Below, in pieces: positions 1-8,100 of a stretch of 12,132 nucleotides of DNA (the stretch's first letter is position 1; each line of letters opens with the position of its first letter). Origin of the DNA: an uncultured Ruminococcus sp. (GTDB lineage Bacteria > Bacillota > Clostridia > Oscillospirales > Ruminococcaceae). The notes under the pieces were generated by a model. The model was not told the origin of the DNA. It saw nothing but the letters and a program-made list of their open reading frames with translations, and did no database searches. The stretch spans positions 1 to 12,132 of the forward strand of contig CAMHUJ010000014.1 of NCBI GenBank assembly GCA_946188175.1, read 5' to 3'. The translations under genes and the position numbers were made by a program.

Positions 1-1
1 G

Positions 2-523
2 ATTACGCCGGACGGCCCGGAGGAGCCGACGACCGAAACACGCGATTTCTCGACACTTGCACATCTCTCTGATGCCAAGCTGACACCTGCCGCGCTCTGG
101 GAGAAGAGCGGAAAGGTTGTCAATGAGCTGGAATTTACGCTGTATGCAAGTGAAGTCGATAAGATCGGACATGTCGATCCGTCGCTGGGACTTGCGAAGG
201 AACAGCTCTTCGGAAGCAAAACCGCACTCAATTTCAAGGTTCCTGTTCTGATTGCGCCGCGCGGCGATATCACGCTGGACGGCAAGGTCAGTGCAATCGA
301 TGCGCAGAAGATTCTGCTGCTGTTCACCGACTCCTTAGTCGGAACGGAGGTCAGCTATCACGATACATATCCCGATGCGGCAAAGACCGCCGGCGATGTG
401 GACGGCGACGGCGAGACGAACATCAAGGACGCGCAGTTTATTCTCGAATACTATGCAAGAGTGCTCGCAAAGTATGAAGATATCAAATGGGAAGATATCA
501 TGAACCCCGGCAAAGAGGCCTGA
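2..523 (+). CDS. C-terminal part of a secreted X-module/dockerin protein (5' end outside window)
   Basis: Only the last 173 residues are present, in the frame that ends with TGA at 521-523. The first ~90 residues form a beta-rich module with HLSDAKLTPAALWEK and a closing VPVLIAPRGD. A two-repeat dockerin follows: GDITLDGKVSAIDAQ, then GDVDGDGETNIKDAQ, each with Asp at loop positions 1, 5 and 12 as in type-I calcium loops. The protein ends with IKWEDIMNPGKEA. The same module-dockerin-tail arrangement closes the protein at 5200-10071, so the two are paralogues at least at their C-termini. Dockerins bind cohesins on scaffoldins, so the product is probably an exported cellulosome-type component. 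What lies N-terminal, catalytic or binding, cannot be seen. The stop codon overlaps the ribosome binding site of the next gene, which suggests one operon. Confidence 0.85.
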   Translation: MTPDGPEEPTTETRDFSTLAHLSDAKLTPAALWEKSGKVVNELEFTLYASEVDKIGHVDPSLGLAKEQLFGSKTALNFKVPVLIAPRGDITLDGKVSAIDAQKILLLFTDSLVGTEVSYHDTYPDAAKTAGDVDGDGETNIKDAQFILEYYARVLAKYEDIKWEDIMNPGKEA

Positions 524-529
524 AAGGAG
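524..529 (+). promoter_or_regulatory. Ribosome binding site of the 540-4211 gene
   Basis: AAGGAG lies 10 nt before the ATG at 540 and shares bases with the TGA (521-523) of the upstream gene (TGAAAGGAG). No promoter fits in the 16-nt gap, so the gene is probably co-transcribed and possibly translationally coupled with the upstream dockerin gene. Confidence 0.7.
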
Positions 530-539
530 TTATCATAAC

Positions 540-3500
540 ATGAAGTTACTGAGTAAACTGACCGCACTGCTTTGCAGCGGTGCCATGCTTGCGGCAGGTG
601 CGGCAGAACCGTTCTGTGCGTTTGCTGCGGAGACAGACAAGACAGTCTGCTTCTCCGCAGATCAGATCACGGCTGAGCAGGGTGAGACGGTCCCGTACAG
701 CTTCCGTATCACGAAGAATACCGCAGGCTTCTCGGTCGGCGGATTCCGCTTCACCTTCACCGAGCCGCTTTCGGTGAAGATGAAATCCGCGGAGCGTCCG
801 GATTATACGATCACGCTGGATTCCGTGAACAGCCTGAGCAAGACTGCGATCAAGTCGCCCGATAAGCAGGAATACGGTTTTGTATGCTGCGGCGGCGAGA
901 ATGTCACCGAGACCGGCGAGTTCATCACATTTCAGGTGATCGTGCCGGAGGATGCGGCGGCAAAGCGCTATGCAGTCGAGATTTTCTGCGACGAGTGCTA
1001 TACCGCAGCAGGCGAGCCGGTTGCATTTGAGGTTGAGCAGGGCTGGATCGAGGTCAAGGAGAAGATCAGCGACAATCCGACCACGACCCCGACCACCACG
1101 ACCACAACATATTTTGAGGATATCACCACGCTGCCGGACCCGACAACGACGCCGGCATCGACTCCTCCGACCTCCACGACGCCGACCTCTACGACGCCGA
1201 CCACCACCACAACGACGTATACTTTCCCGGTGTCTGACAAGCCGACCACCACACCCACCACAACTACCACAACATCTACTTCCACTTCTACATCGACTAC
1301 AACCACCACAACCTCTACTTCCACCTCTACATCCACTACCACAACTTCCACTTCGACCTCTACTTCCACAACCACCACTTCCACCTCGACTTCTACATCC
1401 ACCACAACGACTTCCACCTCTACCTCCACTTCGACCACGACCACATCGACGTCTACTTCCACTTCCACCACGACGACCTCGACCTCTACGACCTACATCG
1501 AGTCCGTTGAGACCACGACCACCACGACGAATGACCGTGCGGATGTCTATGTGAAGAACGTCGATCAGGACGGCAATCCGCTTGCAGGCGCCGTCATCTC
1601 GATCACCGGTACGACCCTGAACAAGGTTCCGGTGAAGTTCCGCAACGATTCCCTCGATCTCAATGAGGACAGCGTGCTTGTCAGCGGTTCCGGCGATTCG
1701 CTCGTCTGGAAGACCGGCAAGTCCGCGGAGCCGGTGCATGTTTCTCTGCCGGACGGCATCTATGATGTCTGCGAAATCACCGTACCTTCCGGCTATACGC
1801 ATATCACCGATTACAGAATCGAGATCGTCAACCGCCAGATCACCCGCATCAACAATGTGGATTCCAAGGGTGTTGATACGCTGACGCTGAAGGATCAGAG
1901 CAAGACTGCTTCCGTGACCACGACCACGACGACCGTCACGACGACCACCAGCACATCCACCACGACCACAACGACCAATACCGCGCACGATCAGTCAACT
2001 GTCAGCAGCACGAAGCCGACCTCCGTGACCACAACCGTCACCACGACTTCGAGCTCGACCAGACCGACCACCACGACCGTGACGACCACCAGATCTGACG
2101 ATCATCCGACATCGACCACCAGCACCAAGCCCACGACCGTCACGACCACCGTCACCACGACATCCAGCTCCGCCAGACCGACCACCACGACCGTGACGAC
2201 CACCAGATCTGACGATCATCCGACATCGACCACCAGCACCAAGCCCACCACCGTGACAACCACCGTCACCACGACATCCAGCTCCACCAGACCGACGACC
2301 ACCTCGACGACTGTCACGAGCACTACAAGCAGCACGAAGCCGACTGTTTCCACCACGACAACAACGGCTGTTTCCTCCACGAAGCCGACCGTTACCACCA
2401 CGACCACGACGCATACCGGCACCGTGACGACCACGGTCCCGACCGCGACCACGCAGAGCGATAAGCAGGATACCGGCAAGTCGAGCGAATCCACGACCGT
2501 TACCACCGCCACGGTCAGCGATTCCGGCATCGTGACGACGACTGCCCGTCCGGATTACGCATGGGGCTACGATAACTGGGGCTTCATCAATTCCATCCGC
2601 ACCCTCTGCAAGCAGGGCGACCAGTCCTCGCTGTACATCTCGAAGGAGGCACGCACCGCACTGAACGAGCAGCTCAGCAATGTCGAGATCGCAAAGATCA
2701 ATGAGGCACTTGCACAGAAGCCTGCCGGCGCAAACTTCGGTATGGCTGTGACCTCGATCCTGCACAACTACGGCGTCTTCAAGGCATCCGACCTCGTTGA
2801 CGGCACCGCAAAGCTCTATGACATCAACTCCAAGAACATCAACGACGATGTCCGCTCTGCGATCACCTATTATCAGATGATGCAGTACACCAAGAATCTG
2901 ACGCAGGCTGTGTATCAGTCCGGTCAGACCGACAAGGAAAAGCTCCAGAAGCTGATTGCCTCCGTCAAGGAAAAGAAGCCGACGCTGCTGACCTATACCT
3001 ACGAGCAGAATAAGGACCTGTATGTCGGTGAATCCGTCGTTGCATACGGCATCATCGAGAATACCCATGTCATTAAGACGCTCAGCGCAACCGAGCAGAA
3101 GACCTATAACGTCGAGATCAAGATTTACAACAGCTCCGCAACCGAGATGACCGACCGCTACAATCTCTTTATCAATACGAATACATGGGAATGGCTCATT
3201 CCGGTTACCGACAAGGACAAGGAGCTCGGCACCGAGGCGATCACAAACAGCACAAAGCATAAGTCCGGCAAGCTCGCGCTCGTGACCGCGGATGAGAAGC
3301 TGCTCAACAGCTTCGGTCTGTTCAACGGCGTGAAGGATTATACCCGCGACGCATCGCAGCCCTACTACGCAACCATGATCACCAACCGCTTCCTGAAGAG
3401 CTATTCGCTCGAGGCGGACCGCAGCACGAAGGTCTACGGCGACGGCTCGACGGAATTTGCATCGAACCTCATGCTCTCCGGCAATTCCGATGCAAGATAC

Positions 3501-4211
3501 ATGGATGCAAGAAACAGCTATGTGATTTCGCTGGCTGATCCCGACCGTCTGAATATGTCCATGGAATATGAGCACTGCCTGCTGCGTGCAAATTCGGAGC
3601 AGTTCAAGAAGCTGACCGTCCGCCCGAACGGTGAGATCACGGTCGGCGGCAACGGCGGCGCATATCAGCTCTCTATGGTCATGGATGAAGGATATCATCC
3701 GACGCACTGGCATACCGTTACGGTTTCCGGCAAGGACGGCGGCGATCTTTCGCTGCGTTATATCGAGTCGCAGAACGGCTGGATCCTGAGCGGCGGCAGC
3801 CTCAATGATGTGACGGTCACCGCGAACAACTACAAGAACTTCCCGAGAGTCAGATTCTCCACGAATCAGAAGAATGTGCTGATCTATGAGATCGACGAGG
3901 ATACAATCGGTATCGCAGTCGATGCGAACAATGACGGCAGCTTCGAGCGCACCATTGCAAGAGGCATGCGCGGCGACGTCAATGCAGACAAGCAGGTTTC
4001 CGTTGAGGACGCACAGCTCGTGCTGACTGCTTATACGGAATCGACGCTTTCCGGCAACCCGATGCCGCTGACACTGGAACAGCAGGGCGTTGCAGATGTC
4101 AATGACGATGCAGAAGTCGATGTTTCCGATGCACAGTACATCCTGATTTATTATGCAGAGACGGCACTTTCCGGCAATGCGATCACATGGGAACAGATAA
4201 CCGGCAAATAA
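540..4211 (+). CDS. Secreted scaffoldin-like protein: cohesin-like, Cna-B, inactive papain-like protease fold, dockerin
   Basis: This 1223-residue protein starts with a Sec signal peptide (MKLLSKLTALLCSGAMLAAG, likely cut near AFA/AE at residue 29-30). Residues ~33-174 look like a cohesin-type beta sandwich: AEQGETVPYSFRI, then GGFRFTF, then TGEFITFQVIVPE and a closing GWIEV strand. A Thr/Ser linker (179-330) follows. Residues 335-455 are a Cna-B/SpaA-like module with DQDGNPLAGA, LPDGIYDV and VPSGY. A second Thr-rich linker (456-667) contains a 38-residue tandem repeat. Residues ~672-1135 resemble a papain-like/C39-like peptidase fold often seen with dockerins in Ruminococcus, but with Asn732, Glu831 and Asn864 where I expect Cys, His and Asp. 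A dockerin (1144-1211: GDVNADKQVSVEDAQ and ADVNDDAEVDVSDAQ) and a short ITWEQI tail finish it. Having both a cohesin-like module and a dockerin suggests an adaptor scaffoldin. The cohesin and protease-fold calls are from pattern memory and less certain than the signal peptide, Cna-B and dockerin. Confidence 0.9.
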   Translation: MKLLSKLTALLCSGAMLAAGAAEPFCAFAAETDKTVCFSADQITAEQGETVPYSFRITKNTAGFSVGGFRFTFTEPLSVKMKSAERPDYTITLDSVNSLSKTAIKSPDKQEYGFVCCGGENVTETGEFITFQVIVPEDAAAKRYAVEIFCDECYTAAGEPVAFEVEQGWIEVKEKISDNPTTTPTTTTTTYFEDITTLPDPTTTPASTPPTSTTPTSTTPTTTTTTYTFPVSDKPTTTPTTTTTTSTSTSTSTTTTTTSTSTSTSTTTTSTSTSTSTTTTSTSTSTSTTTTSTSTSTSTTTTSTSTSTSTTTTSTSTTYIESVETTTTTTNDRADVYVKNVDQDGNPLAGAVISITGTTLNKVPVKFRNDSLDLNEDSVLVSGSGDSLVWKTGKSAEPVHVSLPDGIYDVCEITVPSGYTHITDYRIEIVNRQITRINNVDSKGVDTLTLKDQSKTASVTTTTTTVTTTTSTSTTTTTTNTAHDQSTVSSTKPTSVTTTVTTTSSSTRPTTTTVTTTRSDDHPTSTTSTKPTTVTTTVTTTSSSARPTTTTVTTTRSDDHPTSTTSTKPTTVTTTVTTTSSSTRPTTTSTTVTSTTSSTKPTVSTTTTTAVSSTKPTVTTTTTTHTGTVTTTVPTATTQSDKQDTGKSSESTTVTTATVSDSGIVTTTARPDYAWGYDNWGFINSIRTLCKQGDQSSLYISKEARTALNEQLSNVEIAKINEALAQKPAGANFGMAVTSILHNYGVFKASDLVDGTAKLYDINSKNINDDVRSAITYYQMMQYTKNLTQAVYQSGQTDKEKLQKLIASVKEKKPTLLTYTYEQNKDLYVGESVVAYGIIENTHVIKTLSATEQKTYNVEIKIYNSSATEMTDRYNLFINTNTWEWLIPVTDKDKELGTEAITNSTKHKSGKLALVTADEKLLNSFGLFNGVKDYTRDASQPYYATMITNRFLKSYSLEADRSTKVYGDGSTEFASNLMLSGNSDARYMDARNSYVISLADPDRLNMSMEYEHCLLRANSEQFKKLTVRPNGEITVGGNGGAYQLSMVMDEGYHPTHWHTVTVSGKDGGDLSLRYIESQNGWILSGGSLNDVTVTANNYKNFPRVRFSTNQKNVLIYEIDEDTIGIAVDANNDGSFERTIARGMRGDVNADKQVSVEDAQLVLTAYTESTLSGNPMPLTLEQQGVADVNDDAEVDVSDAQYILIYYAETALSGNAITWEQITGK
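1275..1490 (+). repeat. Thr/Ser linker array: 33-nt units encoding an identical 11-residue repeat
   Basis: Five consecutive 33-nt units (1314-1346, 1347-1379, 1380-1412, 1413-1445, 1446-1478) each encode STSTSTSTTTT. A 13-codon variant precedes them (1275-1313) and a partial unit follows. The five units are identical in protein but all differ in synonymous Ser and Thr codons. The tract lies in linker 1 between the cohesin-like and Cna-B modules and is probably an extended, possibly O-glycosylated spacer. Confidence 0.9.
2061..2288 (+). repeat. Two tandem copies of a 114-bp repeat in linker 2
   Basis: Copy one is 2061-2174 and copy two 2175-2288; each starts with AGACCGACC. By eye they differ at four positions, three of them close together. 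A third partial start occurs at 2289. Each unit encodes 38 residues beginning RPTTTTVTTTRSDDHPTSTT. The near identity, unlike the codon-shuffled array at 1275-1490, points to a recent duplication. It lengthens the spacer between the Cna-B and protease-fold domains. Confidence 0.9.
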
Positions 4212-4245
4212 TCTGCCGGATGACTGAAAGATTTACAGAATCAGC

Positions 4246-4271
4246 GAGAGGGCGGCGCCTGCCGCCTTCTC
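4246..4271 (+). terminator. GC-rich hairpin between the scaffoldin-like gene and the PP2C gene
   Basis: GAGAGGGCGGC (4246-4256), loop GCCT and GCCGCCTTCTC (4261-4271) form an 11-bp stem with one G-T pair. There is no clean T run after it, so it may attenuate rather than stop transcription. It sits 34 nt after the TAA at 4211 and ends directly before the first possible ATG (4272) of the next gene, which makes that upstream start unlikely. No convincing promoter is visible between 4212 and 4295. Confidence 0.45.
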
Positions 4272-4295
4272 ATGTATGAGGAGACCTGTCAGCTT

Positions 4296-5021
4296 ATGAA
4301 AATACAGCTAGCTTATTATTCCGCACAGGGCAACCGTGCGGTCAATGAAGATTCTGTTTCAATTCTGGAATTCGGGAATTCCGTCATTGCGATTGCAGCG
4401 GACGGGCTCAGCGGACACGGCGGCGGAGATGCGGCATCGCGTGCGGCAATCGCAGCCGTAAACAGCGATCTGCAAAACAAGCCGGTCAGCGAGGCAGCGC
4501 TGCATGAAGCGATCCGGCATGCAAACAAGGCGGTGCTTGCGCTGCAAAAGGACGGCAGCGAGATGAAAACGACCATTGCGGTTTTGTGGATCGGCAAACA
4601 GTGTGCCGTCGCAGCGAATGTCGGTGATTCCCGTATCTATCAGTTCCGCAGCGGAAAAATCGTCTTCCAGTCGGTCGATCACAGTGTCGCGCAAATGGCG
4701 GTGCTGGTCGGCGAGATCCAGCCCGATCAGATCCGGAGCTATCCGGGGCGCAGCCAGCTTGTCCGGGCGCTCGGCATGAGCGAGGATTTGCAGATTGATT
4801 CGACCGTGCTCCGGATGCAGAGCGGCGACAGCTTCCTGCTCTGTACCGACGGCTTCTGGGAGAATATCGCGGAATCGGAAATGTGCCAGTATGCGAAGCA
4901 GGATACGGAGCCGAAAAAATGGCTCCGGCAGATGCGGAATTATGTGGAAACAAACGGGATTCAGGATATGGACAATCATTCGGCGATTGCCGTCGGCTAT
5001 GTGAAATCGTCCGCATCCTGA
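4296..5021 (+). CDS. PP2C-family protein serine/threonine phosphatase
   Basis: This is a soluble cytoplasmic phosphatase of the PPM/PP2C class (PrpC/Stp-like), which removes phosphate from Ser/Thr using two metal ions. I start it at ATG 4296 (241 residues). AGGAG at 4279-4283 lies 12 nt upstream, while the in-frame ATG at 4272 (249 residues) has no ribosome binding site at a usable distance and abuts a hairpin. The family motifs are all present: GNRAVNEDS (residues 12-20), AADGLSGHGGGDAAS with metal-binding Asp36, NVGDSRIY, VDHSVAQMAV, CTDGFWENI with Asp185, and MDNHSAIAVGY with Asp226. No signal peptide, membrane segment, kinase or FHA partner is visible here. It lies between two dockerin-protein genes and may be read through from the upstream operon. 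Its substrate is unknown; a link to the surface-protein locus is only positional. Confidence 0.92.
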   Translation: MKIQLAYYSAQGNRAVNEDSVSILEFGNSVIAIAADGLSGHGGGDAASRAAIAAVNSDLQNKPVSEAALHEAIRHANKAVLALQKDGSEMKTTIAVLWIGKQCAVAANVGDSRIYQFRSGKIVFQSVDHSVAQMAVLVGEIQPDQIRSYPGRSQLVRALGMSEDLQIDSTVLRMQSGDSFLLCTDGFWENIAESEMCQYAKQDTEPKKWLRQMRNYVETNGIQDMDNHSAIAVGYVKSSAS

Positions 5022-5067
5022 GGTTCCGGTGCAGCGGCTTTGCCTGACGCCGTTCATCCGGAAATGA

Positions 5068-5096
5068 TTGACATTTTCGGAAAAATCAGGTACAAT
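5068..5096 (+). promoter_or_regulatory. Sigma-A type promoter of the triple-dockerin gene
   Basis: TTGACA (5068-5073), a 17-bp spacer and TACAAT (5091-5096) match the housekeeping consensus nearly perfectly. Transcription should begin near 5103, giving a leader of about 97 nt before the ATG at 5200. The promoter makes the 5200-10071 gene independent of the upstream operon. Confidence 0.85.
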
Positions 5097-5105
5097 GTAT
5101 ATGAT

Positions 5106-5156
5106 GCTGCCGTCCGGCAGCAGAAACCGCGGAAGGACGGCTGTCTGCGCGGTTTC
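5106..5156 (+). other. Structured 5' leader with two hairpins
   Basis: GCTGCC/GGCAGC (5106-5111 and 5116-5121, loop GTCC) is followed one base later by GAAACCGCG/CGCGGTTTC (5123-5131 and 5148-5156), a perfect 9-bp stem with a 16-nt loop. Neither is followed by a T run suited to a terminator; a short TTTTT occurs at 5166-5170. The first hairpin starts almost at the predicted transcript 5' end, where it could protect the long mRNA from decay. I recognise no known riboswitch class. The ribosome binding site AGAGGA (5183-5188) is outside both stems. Confidence 0.5.
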
Positions 5157-5199
5157 CGGATCAGGTTTTTGACGTAATGAAGAGAGGAATGAATCAAAC

Positions 5200-8100
5200 A
5201 TGAAACACAAGAAGCGGTTGGTTTCTTTTGTTGCAGCCGTTGTCATGTCATGCAACGGTGCAGTGATGTGTCTGCCCGCATCTGCGACGGCATCTGCATT
5301 GGCGGCACCGGATGTACCGGTTTCCGCGGCGGTTGCACAGGCAAAGGCAGTCACAACGGCTGAGAACGGCCTTTCGGGCACATGCGGCGAAAAGAGCAGC
5401 GAGATTTCGTGGTCTTTGAATCCCCAAACGGGACTGCTTTCCTTTGCCGGAACAGGCAGTATCCGCAATTTTCGCGGGCTCGGTGCGGATACACCGTGGC
5501 TCAAGAAGGGTGTCATCGAGAAGATTCAGGAGATTGAGATCGGTGACGGCATTACCGGTATTCCGGAGTGTGCTTTTCTGGATGTGAAAAATCTGAGAGC
5601 GGTCTGGCTGCCGGAAACACTGCGGTCAATCGGTGACAATGCGTTCAGAGACTGCGAGAATCTGTCCAGCGTGAATATTCCGGATTCGCTCGCGCGTGTC
5701 GGCTGCTATGCGATGAAGGGTACGGCTTGGCAGACCAAAAAGACGCAGCAGACTACGCTGGTGATCGTCAACGGCATTCTGTTCAGCGGAGAGAATGCAG
5801 TCGGCAATGTGCTGATTCCGGACGGGGTCAAGGTGATTGCCGGCGGTGCATTCGGTGACGCAAAGATCACGGGCGCTGTGATCAGCTCCAGTGTCAAATA
5901 TATCGGAACACAGGCATTCTCGTGCTGTTCTGATCTGAAATATATTTATATTTCGGAGAGTGTGGAGGAGATCGGTCAGGCAATCGGCTTTGGCTGTGAT
6001 TCACTGGAAACGATTGCGGTTGCGGAAGACAATAAATCGTACTGTGCTGTGAACGGTATTCTGATGAACAAGGCGAAGGAAATGATCCTGCAATATCCGC
6101 TCGGCAGTACGGCAACGAAATTTGCCGTGCCGGAAGGTGTCCGGACGATTCTGCCGCAGGCATTCCAGGGTGCCTGTAACCTCACCGAGGTAACATTCCC
6201 TGGCAGCCTGCGAAGCATTGAGCATCATGCGTTTTATGCATGCTCGGGTCTGAAAGAGATCACGATTCCGGAGTATGTCACAACGGTTGATTCCAACGCA
6301 TTCGGAAGCAGCAGACTGCAAAAGATCACATTTCTGAATCCGGATTCTGCTCTCAACAACGACTGTATCTGGATGTTTTCATCCACTGCCGAGATGACGA
6401 TCTGCGGCTACAAGGATTCCACCGCGGAAGCGTATGTGGCAACCAAGACGGGCTATAAATTCAAGTTCAGTGCGCTGAACAAGCGCGGCGACGTCAATGT
6501 GGACGGCGACGTCAATGCGGATGATTCCGCGCTGCTCAATGATTATATTGCAAAAAAAGCAACGCTCTCCGCGCAGGGCCTCCGCAATGCGGATTTCAAC
6601 GGCGACAAAAAGATTGATTCGACGGATCAGACAAAACTCGATCTGTATCTTGAAACGCTGACATATCCGGAAAATGTCAATCCGTATATCACAGCCCCGA
6701 GCTACGGCGAGTATGTTGCGCCGGATCCGGTCACGGTCTTTGAAGGTGCAAATATTACCGTCTATGCCGGCGATCAGCATGTTCCGTATACCGTGACAAT
6801 GACGCCGGATGATAAATATCAGCAGGGTCACATGTACCTGTACTATGATCAGGCAGTGCAGCCGGTCCTGACGGAGAACGGCTGGGTGGAAGGCATCGTC
6901 TACACTGAGGACGGTGATCAGAAATCCACTGAGTTCGGCAACGCAAGAGTAAATAACGAGCCTGTTGCAGTTTCTTTCTCTCCGAATTACTCCCAGAATA
7001 AGGAAACAAAGTTCGACATTATGTTCAATATTCCGGCGGAGACCGAGCCGGGTGTTTATCCGATGAAGGTGATTGTCGGCAGTGCATATACGACCGGCAA
7101 GCAGGCTTCTCCGACTGCGGTCTACAGCGGTACGATTACCGTTCTGCCGCCTCCGACCTATTACGGCGATAAGGTCAGCACCTATCAGGGCGCAAAGAAG
7201 GTTCCGTTTATGATCACGCGCCAATACAGCGGCTATACACATTCCGGCGATATGTGCGTGCATCTTCCGGAGGGCATGAAGCCGGTCATTGAGGAACAAA
7301 CCATTGACGGCAATACATTCGAACGTCCTTCCGGAATTCGTGTCAACGGCGACGGCACGGTTACCGATCTTGCCAATATGCAGTATGCTCCTACGGTCAA
7401 TGAGCTCTGGATTGCGCAGGATCTCAATTTCCGTAGCCTGACATTTTATCTGGATATTGCAGATGACATCGAGACCGGCAGCTATGACATTTCGATCGGA
7501 GCGCCGCTGACAAAATCTGCCTATGTGACCAACATGCCGGATACGACATCGGTTGAGAAGGGCATCATTTCGGTCAGTAGCCCGAAGACGGTTCCGGAGT
7601 CTGAGATTGTGCCCGGCGAACCGACGGGCGGCAATCCGGATAATTATTATAATGCGACGTATGTCGGTTATACTGCGGGTCTCAAGGCAAATCCGCTCCG
7701 GACAATCAACTTTTCGCTGACATCCGAACAGGATTGCAGACTGCTCTTTGATTTCTCAATCCGGATCAATGCAGATTACGGTAATTATGATTTTGCAACG
7801 CTTTCCGGCAGAAAAAGCTATATGTTCACACCGATTCTCAAGGGTCAGCAGAACAATGCCGTGATGCTGTCCAAGGGGAAGGAGACAGTTATCAGTATTG
7901 ATGTTTCGGAGCTTGATCTGAACTATAATCCGGCAGACGATTCCTGCCCCGGATACTTCCAGTTCACGCTGCGCAGCATAAAAGACAATCATATTACGAT
8001 CAATTCCGTGACGGGCTCCGGCTTTGCAACGGCATATCAGCCGATTCCGGATTACCGTCTCTTCGGCGGTCACCGCTATCAGATTTTCACTGCCGTAAAA

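Noticed and set aside
1275..2288. CRISPR-like array
   Set aside because: The repeats are in-frame Thr/Ser linker codons without unique spacers.
546..3713. Long open frames on the minus strand (546-1988 and 1995-3713) opposite the scaffoldin-like gene
   Set aside because: They are rich in Arg, Gly and Val because they are the reverse of ACN Thr codons and biased coding sequence. They have no recognisable domain, while the plus-strand frame has a signal peptide and real modules.
4272..4295. Upstream ATG (4272) as the PP2C start
   Set aside because: It directly follows a stable hairpin and has no ribosome binding site at a usable distance; the PP2C fold begins at the ATG at 4296.
5024..5063. 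Inverted repeat TTCCGG...CCGGAA as a terminator after the PP2C gene
   Set aside because: The stem is only 6 bp with a weak inner helix, has no T run, and lies just before the promoter; not convincing.
4359..5516. Minus-strand open frame spanning the PP2C gene and the start of the triple-dockerin gene
   Set aside because: It overlaps two genes with clear family motifs and the promoter at 5068-5096, and its product resembles nothing.
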